A stretch of 64,000 bases of DNA from Flavobacteriales bacterium (GTDB lineage: Bacteria > Bacteroidota > Bacteroidia > Flavobacteriales_F > PHOS-HE28). A model generated the notes under the pieces. The model was not told where the DNA came from. It did no database searches and saw nothing but the letters and a program-made list of their open reading frames with translations. Position 1 is the stretch's first letter. Each line of letters starts with the position of its first letter. Made by a program: the position numbers and the translations under genes. The stretch is taken from NCBI GenBank assembly GCA_030584065.1, contig CP129489.1, positions 3,019,497-3,083,496 of the forward strand. Direction: 5' to 3'. This document shows, piece by piece, positions 56,213 to 64,000 of this stretch.

Positions 56213-56220
56213 CGAAATTA
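56213..56220 (-). promoter_or_regulatory. -7 element TAATTTCG of the isomerase gene
   Basis: Plus strand CGAAATTA, 19 nt upstream of ATG 56193. Confidence 0.5.
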
Positions 56221-56287
56221 GGGGCGTGTTACGCAGCATCGCGTTTCCGGGTTGTTTGGCCCTTGCGCATGGGTTGCTATAGGGATA

Positions 56288-56301
56288 TCATTCCGGAATG
56301 A
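56288..56301. repeat. Perfect 14-bp palindrome TCATTCCGGAATGA
   Basis: Two 7-bp half-sites without spacer, 68 bp from the isomerase -7 element and 338 bp from the lysS one. Could be a dimeric regulator site or recombination target; no further evidence. Confidence 0.5.
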
Positions 56302-56638
56302 GGACCACGCTCTCCCTTTAGGCGGAGAACGGGATCAAGCGAAAGTCCAAGACTTCGGCCAAGGGGCCCGGGATCGGCGTGCCGCAGCCATTCTCCGGAC
56401 CCATCGATCTGGAGTCGGAGCGGATTCGCCACCCCTACGGGAAGCTTTGGTAGCATGTGCGCTGGTCGGGACATCGATATGAAGAGGAGCGGCGAGGTGG
56501 CGTTTCGCTGTCAATGATGAGGTCACTGGTAGGTGGCCCGTCCCACATGACCACGATGCGATTCCTGTGATACCGATCGGTCAGTAGGCGACGGTTCGAT
56601 CTGGCGAACAACCTTCGACCCCATCTTTACCCACCCGG

Positions 56639-56646
56639 TATCTTCG
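56639..56646 (+). promoter_or_regulatory. -7 element TATCTTCG of lysS
   Basis: TAnnTTCG form, 23 nt before ATG 56670. TTCG at 56614-56617, 21 bp upstream, may serve as a -33 variant. Confidence 0.55.
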
Positions 56647-56669
56647 CGGGCCATTTTCCTCATTCCGTC

Positions 56670-58202
56670 ATGTTTCACGCCCTTTCCGATCAGGAAATCG
56701 TACGTCGTGAGGCCCTGCAGAAGCTGCGCGCCCTAGGCATCGAACCCTTCCCGGCCGCCGAATACCCGGTTTCGCACACCGCCACCACGGTGAAGAGCGG
56801 CTGGCAGGAGCCCACCGGTGAGGACGCCCCCAAGCAGGAGGTGGCCCTGGCCGGCCGCCTGATGAGCGTGCGGTTGATGGGCAAGGCCAGCTTCGCCGTG
56901 CTGCGCGACCACACCGGCGACCAGCAGATCTACATCGCCCGCGACGGCATCTGCCCCGGCGAGGACAAGACCCTCTACGACGAGGTATGGAAGCACCTGC
57001 TCCACCTCGGCGACTTCATCGGCGTGAAGGGCCATGTGTTCAAGACCCGCACCGGCGAGATCACCGTGCATGTGGAACAGCTCACCGTGCTGAGCAAGGC
57101 GCTGCGCCCGCTGCCCGCGGTAAAGACCGACGAGGAAGGCAACGTGCACGATGCCTTCAGCGACCCCGAACTGCGCTACCGCATGCGCTACGTGGACCTG
57201 GTGGTGAACCCTCACGTGAGGGAGACCTTCCTGAAGCGGACGCGCATCTTCGACGCCATGCGCAGCGCCTTCCAGCGGGCCGGGTATCTGGAGGTGGATA
57301 CGCCCGTGCTGCAGGCCATTCCCGGCGGCGCGGCGGCCCGGCCCTTCACCACGCACCACAATGCGCTTGATGTGCCCTTCTACCTGCGCATCGCGAACGA
57401 GCTCTACCTGAAGCGCCTGCTGGTGGGTGGATTCGACGGCGTGTTCGAGTTCAGCCGCAACTTCCGGAACGAGGGCATGGACCGCACCCACAACCCGGAG
57501 TTCACGGTGATAGAGCTCTACGTGGCTTACAAGGACTACCGCTGGATGATGGACTTCATCGAAGGCGTGTTCCAGCGCGTGGCCACCGCTGCCAACGGAT
57601 CGCCCAAGGCCAGCTTCCAAAGCAAGGAGATCGATTTCACCGGTCCGTTCCGGCGCATCACCATGGTGGGCAGCATTGAGGAGAAGATCGGCATGAATGT
57701 GCTCGACATGGAGGAGGACGACATCCGTGCGCTGTGCATGAAGCATGGGGTCGAGGTGGCGCCCAGCATGGGCAAGGGCAAGTTGATCGACGAGCTGTTC
57801 AGCACGTTGGTGCAGCCCGAGCTGATCCAGCCCACCTTCGTCACCGACTTCCCGGTGGAGATGAGCCCCCTTTGCAAGAAGCACCGCGAGGACCCGCGCC
57901 TCACCGAACGCTTCGAGCTGTTCGTGGCCGGCTTCGAGGTGGCCAACGCCTACAGCGAGCTCAACGACCCGATCGACCAGCGCGAGCGCTTCGAGGAACA
58001 GCTGAAGCTGCAGCAACGCGGCGATGACGAGGCCATGTACATCGATCAGGACTTCCTGCGTGCGCTGGAGTTCGGCATGCCGCCCACCAGCGGCATCGGC
58101 ATCGGCATGGACCGCCTGGTGATGCTGCTCACGGACAATCCCGCGATCCAGGAGGTGCTGCTGTTCCCGCAGATGCGGCCGGAACGCTTTGAGCAAGGCT
58201 AG
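56670..58202 (+). CDS. lysS: Lysyl-tRNA synthetase, class II
   Basis: 510 residues. OB-fold anticodon domain (VALAGRLMSVRLMGKASFAV), then the class II core: RYRMRYVDLVVNPHVRETF, FEFSRNFRNEGMDRTHNPEFT (motif 2), FEVANAYSELNDPIDQRERF, and GMPPTSGIGIGMDRLVMLLT (motif 3). Charges tRNA-Lys. Monocistronic by appearance: own promoter, a hairpin 40 bp downstream. Confidence 0.98.
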   Translation: MFHALSDQEIVRREALQKLRALGIEPFPAAEYPVSHTATTVKSGWQEPTGEDAPKQEVALAGRLMSVRLMGKASFAVLRDHTGDQQIYIARDGICPGEDKTLYDEVWKHLLHLGDFIGVKGHVFKTRTGEITVHVEQLTVLSKALRPLPAVKTDEEGNVHDAFSDPELRYRMRYVDLVVNPHVRETFLKRTRIFDAMRSAFQRAGYLEVDTPVLQAIPGGAAARPFTTHHNALDVPFYLRIANELYLKRLLVGGFDGVFEFSRNFRNEGMDRTHNPEFTVIELYVAYKDYRWMMDFIEGVFQRVATAANGSPKASFQSKEIDFTGPFRRITMVGSIEEKIGMNVLDMEEDDIRALCMKHGVEVAPSMGKGKLIDELFSTLVQPELIQPTFVTDFPVEMSPLCKKHREDPRLTERFELFVAGFEVANAYSELNDPIDQRERFEEQLKLQQRGDDEAMYIDQDFLRALEFGMPPTSGIGIGMDRLVMLLTDNPAIQEVLLFPQMRPERFEQG

Positions 58203-58240
58203 GGCATCATCTACAACCGCGATCCTCGGGAATTGCACCT

Positions 58241-58268
58241 GTAGCGTCGACCCACCGGGTCGACCTAC
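58241..58268. repeat. REP-like palindromic hairpin after lysS
   Basis: Arms GTCGACCC (58246-58253) and GGGTCGAC (58257-58264) with loop ACC, extended by GTA/TAC outside one mismatch. It could end lysS transcription. The GTAG...GTCGACC composition recalls REP/RAYT-type intergenic repeats, but I see no second copy in the window. Confidence 0.55.
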
Positions 58269-58289
58269 CCGAGCGACGGCGTTTCTGAA

Positions 58290-58814
58290 ATGTCAGCCAT
58301 CGAACATCCCCTGCTGGTATTGACACCACGGCCGTGGAAGTGGCTGGGTGTAATGGCCATTGGCGTGTTGTTCGTGGTCGCGGGCTGGTGGATGGCCCAT
58401 CACGCCACGGAACCGTTCAAGCGTGGTGTCGGCTGGTTCGGCCAGGTCTTCTTCGGTCTGATCGCCGTGGTGGCGGTGATCCAGCTGATACCCGGGACCT
58501 CCCGTGTGGTGATCACCACCCAGGGTCTTTATGTGAAGACCTTCCTGCGGCACAGCCACTATGCGTGGCAGGAGATCGAGCGCTTCGGTGTGGCCGAATG
58601 GACCCGGTGGCACGGACCCTTCCGGCAACGGCACCGCTACGTGGGCATCCTGTTCGTCGAAGGCTCAAAGCCCCTGTCAAGCCATCGCCGTTGGCAGGCT
58701 TGGAACACGGCCTTCTGGGGTTACCACGCAGCCCTGCCCGACAACTACGGCTACCAGCACCAGGAGTTGGCCGACCTGTTGAACGGCTACCTGGAAGCGA
58801 GCCGGAAGGGCTGA
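58290..58814 (+). CDS. Small two-helix membrane protein (PH-like)
   Basis: 174 residues. Two membrane helices (WLGVMAIGVLFVVAGWWM and VFFGLIAVVAVIQLI) after RPWKW, then a soluble part with SRVVITTQGLYVKTFLRHSHYAWQEIERFG, like the PH-like STM3941-type proteins. Function unknown. Stand-alone; converges with the gene at 58837 (22-bp gap). Confidence 0.7.
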   Translation: MSAIEHPLLVLTPRPWKWLGVMAIGVLFVVAGWWMAHHATEPFKRGVGWFGQVFFGLIAVVAVIQLIPGTSRVVITTQGLYVKTFLRHSHYAWQEIERFGVAEWTRWHGPFRQRHRYVGILFVEGSKPLSSHRRWQAWNTAFWGYHAALPDNYGYQHQELADLLNGYLEASRKG

Positions 58815-58836
58815 ACGATCGCCGCATCCCATCAGC

Positions 58837-60672
58837 TTATTCCACGCGTTCCACGCTCACCATCACATCCCCCACCTGCAGCCGCCACAGCACATCCATG
58901 CCCTCCACCACCTCACCGAAGCGGGTGTAGCGGCCATCCAGGTGCGGGGTGGCGCTGTGGGTGATGAAGAACTGGCAGCTCTCGGTGTCGCGGCCTGCGG
59001 AAGCGAGCCCCACGGAGCCTGCGGTGAAGGGTTTGCGGCCGATCTCGGTACGTAGCGTCCACGGCATGCCGCCGTAGCCATCGCCGCGTGGGCAGCCGCC
59101 CTGCACCACGAAGTTGGGCACCATGCGGTGGAAGGCCTTGCCATTGTAGTACCCTGCGGTGACAAGCGAATCGAAGGCGAGGCTGCTGCCGGGGCATTCG
59201 TCCACATCGGTGGCGATGAGGATGATGCCCTTGGTGGTGGTGATGCGGTAGCGCTGGCCCTGCTTCAAGGCGCGCAGCCTCTCCTTGTTGATGGGGTGGT
59301 TGAAGGGCGGGCCCGCGTGCGTTGGCGGGGGAAGCCCATCGCGCTTCGCGGCGGCCTGCCTCAACAGCAGGATGGCCTCAAGGTCCCGGATGGGGTGCAG
59401 CGGAGCGAGGGCCTTCTCATCCATCGTTGGTGGCAGAAGAAGTCGGATGGTGGCGGCCTCCTCCTGTTGGAGGAACTCGGCCGCGGCGCAGACCAACCCC
59501 GCATCCTTCGTATGGATGGCCGATCGGATCACGTTGCCCAGTTGGCGATAATGGTCTTCCACCGTAGCGTATCGTGAGCGCGCCATGATGGACCTGGTGA
59601 TGCCGACCAGGCCCTCGAATGCCGCTTGCCGCACCGCAGATGGTGCATCGCTCTGCATTACGGATAGCAGCTCCACGTGGTACCCTGGCGCCCATGCTGC
59701 GGCCAGTGAGCGCATCGCAGCGGCGCGACGCTGGGGTGCCGAAGCGCTGTCGCAGAGCGCATGAAGCATGTGGCGTGCGCGCTCCACTTCGTTCTCCGCC
59801 CCGTGCCGCATGGCAAGGCCGAGCAGCTGAATGCGGAATAGCGTGTCAGCGCCGCTCTCGGCCAAGCGCAGCATGGCCGCAGCATCACCCGATGGCAGGC
59901 CCGAGAGCGCTTCGAACGCAGCCTGGCGAACACCGGTCACCCTGTCGGTCAGGGCATCATGCAGCTCCTGCGTGGGCGCTTCAGCGCGCTTCGCCAAAGC
60001 CCTGATCGCCGCGATGCGGACACCAGCGTCAGCATCGGCCGCGATCCATCTGCGAAGTGAATCGAGCGAGGCCGGTAGCGATCCGCGGCGCAAGGAGAGG
60101 ACGAGGGATGCGCGCACTTCCGGATCGTCCTCGACATGCGCCGCGTGCAGCACGCCATGCTCCATGTCATTGAGCGCCGGTGTGCTGCGCGACAGTTTCT
60201 GCGCAGCGAGCAGGCGGATCATCGCGTCATCGCTTTCCAGGAAGCCGATGAGCCATTGCGCATCGTGCTCACGGGTGCTGAGCTCGGCGCGGAAGGCCGC
60301 ATGGAGCAAGGCGCGGCGGGCGGCGCTGTCATGCTCGGCGGTGAAGGCATCACTCAGCAGCCGGGCGACCATGGTATCCGCCACCAATGCCAGCGAGGAG
60401 GCGGCAGCAGCGCGAACATGGGGCTCAGGATCGTGCAGCGCGGCCATCAGGCAACGGCGGGCAGCGGAGTCCTGCACGCTTGCGAAGGCCAGCGCAGCGG
60501 CCTCGCGCACCGCATGGGTTCCGTGCTTCAGCAGCGCGCACAGGGCTGGCGTATCACGATGCTCCTGTGCTTCGAGCACGGGCCAGAGGCGGTCATCGGC
60601 CCATCGGTTGAGTGCCTCGCGCCGCACTGCACCGCACGCGGTGATCAGCAGCAGGAAAAGCAAGGGGCGCAT
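58837..60672 (-). CDS. Lipoprotein with HEAT repeats and C-terminal cyclophilin domain
   Basis: 611 residues. Lipoprotein signal with lipobox ITAC (Cys13). Residues ~25-420 contain many HEAT/armadillo-like helical repeats (AVREAAALAFASVQD, VRASLVLSLRRGSLPAS, VRIAAIRALAKR). The last ~150 residues are a cyclophilin-type peptidylprolyl isomerase (GKAFHRMVPNFVVQGGCPRGDG, SCQFFITHSATPHLDGRYTRFGEV). A scaffold joined to a folding enzyme on the outer envelope is plausible. The 81-residue gene precedes it by 6 bp. Confidence 0.9.
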   Translation of the reverse strand: MRPLLFLLLITACGAVRREALNRWADDRLWPVLEAQEHRDTPALCALLKHGTHAVREAAALAFASVQDSAARRCLMAALHDPEPHVRAAAASSLALVADTMVARLLSDAFTAEHDSAARRALLHAAFRAELSTREHDAQWLIGFLESDDAMIRLLAAQKLSRSTPALNDMEHGVLHAAHVEDDPEVRASLVLSLRRGSLPASLDSLRRWIAADADAGVRIAAIRALAKRAEAPTQELHDALTDRVTGVRQAAFEALSGLPSGDAAAMLRLAESGADTLFRIQLLGLAMRHGAENEVERARHMLHALCDSASAPQRRAAAMRSLAAAWAPGYHVELLSVMQSDAPSAVRQAAFEGLVGITRSIMARSRYATVEDHYRQLGNVIRSAIHTKDAGLVCAAAEFLQQEEAATIRLLLPPTMDEKALAPLHPIRDLEAILLLRQAAAKRDGLPPPTHAGPPFNHPINKERLRALKQGQRYRITTTKGIILIATDVDECPGSSLAFDSLVTAGYYNGKAFHRMVPNFVVQGGCPRGDGYGGMPWTLRTEIGRKPFTAGSVGLASAGRDTESCQFFITHSATPHLDGRYTRFGEVVEGMDVLWRLQVGDVMVSVERVE

Positions 60673-60678
60673 GCACGC

Positions 60679-60924
60679 TCAGCTCGCCAGGCTCTCCACC
60701 GCCACGATCTCCTCGGGCTGCATGGCGATGACCTGTACCGGTGCACCGACGCGCTGCAGGCGTTCGTAGTCGCGCACGCTGGCGAAGAAGAGGCGCTTCA
60801 CACCCTCGGCGCCGGCGGCTTCGCTGGTCTCCACCTCCCACACCACGCCGAAGACCTCCTTGCCGCTCCGGAGCTTGAAGCGGCAGTGCTGGTGGGCGTA
60901 TTGGCGGAGGTGGGCGAAATCCAT
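60679..60924 (-). CDS. Hypothetical protein
   Basis: 81 residues from ATG 60924 (MDFAHLRQYAHQHCRFKLRSGKEVFG); the start at 60972 is rejected since a -7-like TACTTTTC lies 10 nt upstream of 60924. Compact beta-rich protein (VFGVVWEVETSEAAG, VQVIAMQPEEIVAVE). It recalls small Sm-like or conserved Bacteroidota proteins, but I cannot name it. Six bp before the HEAT-cyclophilin gene. Confidence 0.7.
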   Translation of the reverse strand: MDFAHLRQYAHQHCRFKLRSGKEVFGVVWEVETSEAAGAEGVKRLFFASVRDYERLQRVGAPVQVIAMQPEEIVAVESLAS

Positions 60925-61036
60925 GGGTGCAGCCGAAAAGTAGGCGCAGTGCCTGTGGTCGTCGGCGTTCATTTTTCAACACGCGCGACCGCGCTGTGGA
61001 TAAAACGCGCCGTGCGGTAGCACTATTGCTTGACGC

Positions 61037-62059
61037 TCAAGGAGTGGCCCCGGACTCCATGCGGAGCGAGAACAGCAGTGCCTCTAGCTCGCGCACGTAA
61101 GGGCGCTTGTCGAATTGGGGCGCATAGGCAAAGCCTTCCACCGTGATGATGCGCGTGCCCGAGGGATCGAGCGTGGAAAGGCTCACGAAGGGGCCGCCCA
61201 TCTTGGCGCCCTGCATGCCGAAGAGCCCGTGCATGAGGTAGGCGAAGCGGCCATTGAGTTGAACGGCCCTGCCCGTCGGCATCAGGTCAAGCTGCTCGAA
61301 GCCGCGCTGCACGATCATGTAGGAGCCTGGGTCGGGGCCTTCCACGTGGGCCCGCGTCACGCTGTCGCGGAGGTCCACCAGGTAGCGCACGTTCCAGGTG
61401 CTGTCGCTCGTGTAGGGACGGGAATGGATGAGCACGCCCTCGATGACATTGTGCTCCAGGCCGCTGCCGCTCATGATCCGGTCGCGCTGGAGCCAGGCGA
61501 AGCCGTTCTCCTGCTTCACCACGCGATAGCCGCCGGGGATATCGAGCGCGATCCCCATCGCGGAGCGGATGCTGCCGCTCACTGCGGCATCGCGCTCGCG
61601 GCGGAGCCGCTCACCGGTCCGGGCGCGCTGGTGGTCCTCCAGGGCGGCCACGGCCTCATGCCCCTTGGCCTGCCAGAGCTCGTTCCATGCCCCGGGCCGG
61701 GGAGCGGCCACGCGGATCATCAGCTGCCCGCGGGCGTGCGCATCGCGCAGGGCGGTGAAGGCTGTGCTGTCGCTGCCGATGTCGGCGCGGATGACGCTGT
61801 GGTGGACCCGTAGCAGCGTAGAGAAGTCCTCCGGGCGGCAGTGCGCCACGCGGAATCTCGGCTCCGGCTGCGGTACCCCGGCCATGGGCTGTTCGAGCAG
61901 GGCCCGCACCGCGGCGCCGGGTTCGCTCTCCCAATGGCCCTTGGGCATCACCACCAGCACTTCATCGGGGCCGCCGGCGCTGTCGGGCAGCCGCTGTTCC
62001 CGGCTTCCGCAAGCGAACAGGAGGAGGCACAGGGCCAGTGCGGTCGTTGCCTGCTTCAT
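61037..62059 (-). CDS. DUF4837-family lipoprotein
   Basis: 340 residues. Lipoprotein signal with lipobox LFAC (Cys17). EVLVVMPKGHWESEPGAAVRALLEQ, then VHHSVIRADIG and the later GLEHNVIEGVLIHSRPYT match DUF4837, a Bacteroidota family of unknown function that usually sits next to a LysM lytic transglycosylase, as here. ATGA overlap (62056-62059) with it. Confidence 0.85.
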   Translation of the reverse strand: MKQATTALALCLLLFACGSREQRLPDSAGGPDEVLVVMPKGHWESEPGAAVRALLEQPMAGVPQPEPRFRVAHCRPEDFSTLLRVHHSVIRADIGSDSTAFTALRDAHARGQLMIRVAAPRPGAWNELWQAKGHEAVAALEDHQRARTGERLRRERDAAVSGSIRSAMGIALDIPGGYRVVKQENGFAWLQRDRIMSGSGLEHNVIEGVLIHSRPYTSDSTWNVRYLVDLRDSVTRAHVEGPDPGSYMIVQRGFEQLDLMPTGRAVQLNGRFAYLMHGLFGMQGAKMGGPFVSLSTLDPSGTRIITVEGFAYAPQFDKRPYVRELEALLFSLRMESGATP

Positions 62060-63510
62060 CCCCGCGGAATGCGCACCTTGATCCGTGCGCCGGGCTTGAG
62101 TCCATGCACGAGCCCGTCATTCAGGCGCCGCAGGTCCTCCACGCTCACCCCTGGGTACCGCTGCGCGATGCCCCAGAGCGTATCGCCCGGCTGCACGATG
62201 TGGTAGTCGGCCTGCCCCTCGCTCCTGGGCTCGGGATCGGCCGTGCGGTCAACGGCCTTGGCCGCCCCCCGCCGTACGAGGAGCTTCTGGCCCGGATGGA
62301 TGGTGTTGCTGCGAAGGCCATTGAGCCGCTTCAGTTCGGTGACCGAGAGGCCGTACTTGGCCGCAATGCCGCCCAGCGATTCGCCCCGTCTCACCACGTG
62401 ACGCTTCTCCTCGGGAGGCGCTGGCGCCAAAGGGGCGGGTGCTGCAGAGCCGGGATTAGCAGCATAATAGCTGTAGCGGAGGGCCTCCTCGTTGCTGAGG
62501 AACACGGGAACGGCATCCTTGGGAAGATAGAGGCTCACGGGCTGGTCCACATCCGGCACGATGCCGAGCTTGAAGGTCGGATTGAGGTCCCTGAGCTCCT
62601 GCACTGTGCCACCGGTCAGCACGGCGATGGCGGAGAGGTCGAGCGGGTAGCACACGCGTACGGTGTCCACCTCATAGGCGCAATAGGTTGGTGCCACCGG
62701 ATACAGGTTGTGGTCGGCGTGGTGGTTGAAGATGTAGTTGACCGCGATGAAGGCCGGCACATAGCCCCGGGTCTCGCGCGGGAGATGATCGTAGATGCGC
62801 CAGTAATCCTTGGCTCCGCCGCTGCGGCGGATGGCCTTGTTCACGTTGCCGGGGCCGCAGTTGTAAGCGGCCAGGGCCAGCTCCCAATCGTTGTAGATGC
62901 CATGGAGGTGCTTGAGGTACCGGCAGGCCGCTTCGGTGCTCTTGAACACATCGTGGCGCTCGTCGATATAGCTGTCGGCCTTCAGGCCGTAGAGACGGCC
63001 CGTGGGGAGCATGAATTGCCAGAGGCCCACGGCGCCGGCACGTGAGCGTGCGCTCGGGTTGAGCGCGCTCTCCACCACGGCCAGGTACTTCATCTCCAAG
63101 GGAATCCCGTGCCGGTCAAGGTGCTCCTCGAAGGTGGGGAAGTAGAGCTCGGCAAGGCCCAGCATGCGCGAGGTCATCTCCCGCTTGCGCACTGCATAGA
63201 GGTCGATGTAGGACTGCACCACGCGGTTGTGCACCAGGTCGAACGGGGTGGCGGCATCGAGCACGGCCAGCCGCTGGCGCACGGTCTCCTCCGGCCAAAC
63301 GGGCACCTGGTCGGGGGCGAAGCCGTGCACATTGTGGTGGGCGGTGTCGGTGGTGAATGGGGAATGCTTGATCCAGTGCAGTGCGGCCAGGTCGTCGAGC
63401 CGGGCGATCACCGGGTCGTCCGAGGGGAGCGTCAGCGGCGCTTCGTGCTGGGCGCTCAGCGCCGGGTGCAGCAGCGCGGCCGCGATGGTGATGCGAAGGT
63501 GCAGGGCCAT
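62056..63510 (-). CDS. mltD: Membrane-bound lytic transglycosylase D-like, LysM repeats
   Basis: 484 residues. Signal peptide (MALHLRITIAAALLHPALSA), then the SLT/goose-lysozyme-like domain with MKYLAVVESALNPSARSRAGAVG (catalytic Glu) and LALAAYNCGPGNVNKAI. After a linker domain come two LysM modules: HVVRRGESLGGIAAKYGLS and YHIVQPGDTLWGIAQRY. It cuts peptidoglycan glycan strands in the periplasm. The -7 element TAACTTCG ends 5 nt before its ATG. Confidence 0.95.
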   Translation of the reverse strand: MALHLRITIAAALLHPALSAQHEAPLTLPSDDPVIARLDDLAALHWIKHSPFTTDTAHHNVHGFAPDQVPVWPEETVRQRLAVLDAATPFDLVHNRVVQSYIDLYAVRKREMTSRMLGLAELYFPTFEEHLDRHGIPLEMKYLAVVESALNPSARSRAGAVGLWQFMLPTGRLYGLKADSYIDERHDVFKSTEAACRYLKHLHGIYNDWELALAAYNCGPGNVNKAIRRSGGAKDYWRIYDHLPRETRGYVPAFIAVNYIFNHHADHNLYPVAPTYCAYEVDTVRVCYPLDLSAIAVLTGGTVQELRDLNPTFKLGIVPDVDQPVSLYLPKDAVPVFLSNEEALRYSYYAANPGSAAPAPLAPAPPEEKRHVVRRGESLGGIAAKYGLSVTELKRLNGLRSNTIHPGQKLLVRRGAAKAVDRTADPEPRSEGQADYHIVQPGDTLWGIAQRYPGVSVEDLRRLNDGLVHGLKPGARIKVRIPRG

Positions 63511-63515
63511 GGCGC

Positions 63516-63523
63516 CGAAGTTA
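63516..63523 (-). promoter_or_regulatory. -7 element TAACTTCG of mltD-DUF4837 operon
   Basis: Plus strand CGAAGTTA, 5 nt upstream of ATG 63510. Predicts a leaderless or near-leaderless mRNA. Confidence 0.5.
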
Positions 63524-63587
63524 CCCGCATTACGCGCGGGGACCGCTCTTGGTATGCAAGCGGCTCTTCCACAGCGAGGTGTGGACG

Positions 63588-64000
63588 TCAGGCGCCGAAG
63601 AGCGCCTTCGCGGCGGCGAGCAGCAGCGGCTCGCCGAAGGGCCGCGCCATGAGCTGGACTCCGAAGGGGAGGCCGTTGCTGTGCGTTCCGGTGGGGATGC
63701 TGATGGCGGGTGTTCCGGCAAGGTTGGCCTGCACCGTGAAGATGTCCTGCAGATACATGGCCACCGGATCGGTGATGGCGCCGTGGGCGAACGCCGTGGT
63801 GGGGCAGGTGGGACCCAGCAGCAGGTCGAATCGCTCGAAGGCCTCCAAGGTGCGGTTGCGCAGTATGCGCCGTACACGCTGCGCCTGGGCATAGTAGGCG
63901 TCGTAGTACCCGGCGCTGAGCACAAAGGTGCCGAGCAGGATGCGCCGCTTCACCTCGGGGCCGAAGCCTTCCGTTCGGCTTAGGCGATAGGTCTCCTCGA
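63588..64000 (-). CDS. gatA: Aspartyl/glutamyl-tRNA amidotransferase subunit A (C-terminal part)
   Basis: 137 codons, running in from the right edge. [35 protein letters not shown] and [24 protein letters not shown] are the C-terminal amidase-signature parts of GatA. The Ser-cis-Ser-Lys catalytic residues lie upstream, outside the window. With GatB and GatC it amidates mischarged Glu-tRNA-Gln or Asp-tRNA-Asn. Ends 77 bp before mltD. Confidence 0.93.
   Translation of the reverse strand, partial: EETYRLSRTEGFGPEVKRRILLGTFVLSAGYYDAYYAQAQRVRRILRNRTLEAFERFDLLLGPTCPTTAFAHGAITDPVAMYLQDIFTVQANLAGTPAISIPTGTHSNGLPFGVQLMARPFGEPLLLAAAKALFGA

Larger units (their letters stand above)
56194..56669. other. 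476-bp intergenic region without a supported gene
   Basis: Between the divergent isomerase and lysS genes. It contains their -7 elements and a 14-bp palindrome (56288-56301). A 76-codon frame (56252-56482, plus) is open but has no family look and unusual composition, so I do not call it. The density here is low for this window, so degraded DNA or an unrecognised ncRNA is possible. Confidence 0.6.

Noticed and set aside
56252-56482. 76-codon frame in the isomerase-lysS gap
   Set aside because: No similarity I recognise, irregular composition, and the palindrome lies inside it; not enough to call a gene.
56733-58238. 501-codon open frame antisense to lysS
   Set aside because: Shadow of lysS; composition (His, Leu, Val) typical of antisense frames in this genome.

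Overview
The window is a high-GC chromosomal segment of a Bacteroidota bacterium, most likely an uncultured Flavobacteriales-type lineage. This rests on type IX secretion (T9SS) C-terminal sorting domains on five proteins, a gliding-motility lipoprotein GldH, lineage-specific families (IPExxxVDY, DUF4837, a RicT-GldH-PBP1A neighbourhood, a Bacteroidetes-type delta-prime subunit), and recurrent -7 promoter elements of the form TAnnTTTG/TAnnTTCG without obvious Shine-Dalgarno sequences. Codon use looks uniform and genes are tightly packed with many ATGA overlaps. I see no CRISPR array, rRNA operon, complete insertion sequence or prophage. The left end cuts a universal stress protein and the right end cuts gatA.

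Layout. 1-5.1 kb: UspA-like gene, then two short ssb paralogs on the plus strand bracketing a minus-strand operon of an ECF sigma factor, a membrane-anchored protein with a putative outer-membrane barrel domain, and a PKD/T9SS protein. 5.1-9.4 kb: DUF748 protein, tRNA-Asn, a PfkB sugar kinase and an exported superoxide dismutase. 9.4-16.1 kb: a biotin carrier protein and rnhA-marC-purN on the minus strand, divergent from the lipid/RNA cluster acpP-fabF-rnc-IPExxxVDY-pyk. 16.1-18 kb: a seven-repeat T9SS protein followed by a 127-bp diverged copy of the 3' end of pyk. 18-27 kb: a methyltransferase, a geranylgeranyl-reductase-type flavoprotein, pheS with a peptidylprolyl isomerase, CvpA, a GT-C-like membrane protein, pgk and holB.

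27-34 kb: a three-gene, translationally coupled T9SS operon (two delta-60-repeat paralogs and a metzincin-like protease with a probable beta-helix) sits between holB and ricT. The first gene of that operon needs a frameshift in an 11-C tract to join its signal peptide to the body of the protein, which makes it a phase-variation candidate (or an assembly error). 34-38.5 kb: ricT-gldH-pbp1A. 38.5-54 kb: the two CoA-transferase subunit genes scoA and scoB, separated by two paralogous multi-membrane proteins, followed by a dense set of family-2 glycosyltransferases and GT-C-like membrane proteins, then a 3'-5' exonuclease, a serine hydrolase and lipB. 54.7-55.2 kb: a GxxExxY gene boxed by 25-bp inverted repeats. 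55.2-64 kb: phosphoglucose/phosphomannose isomerase, lysS, a HEAT-repeat/cyclophilin lipoprotein, DUF4837, a LysM lytic transglycosylase and gatA.

No single large unknown system dominates. The observations I rate highest are the C11 contingency tract upstream of a secreted protease operon, the ECF-sigma/barrel/PKD operon between ssb paralogs, the inverted-repeat-bounded GxxExxY cassette, the pyk 3' duplicate, and the TAnnTTCG promoter variant, which often lies only 4-7 nt from the start codon.
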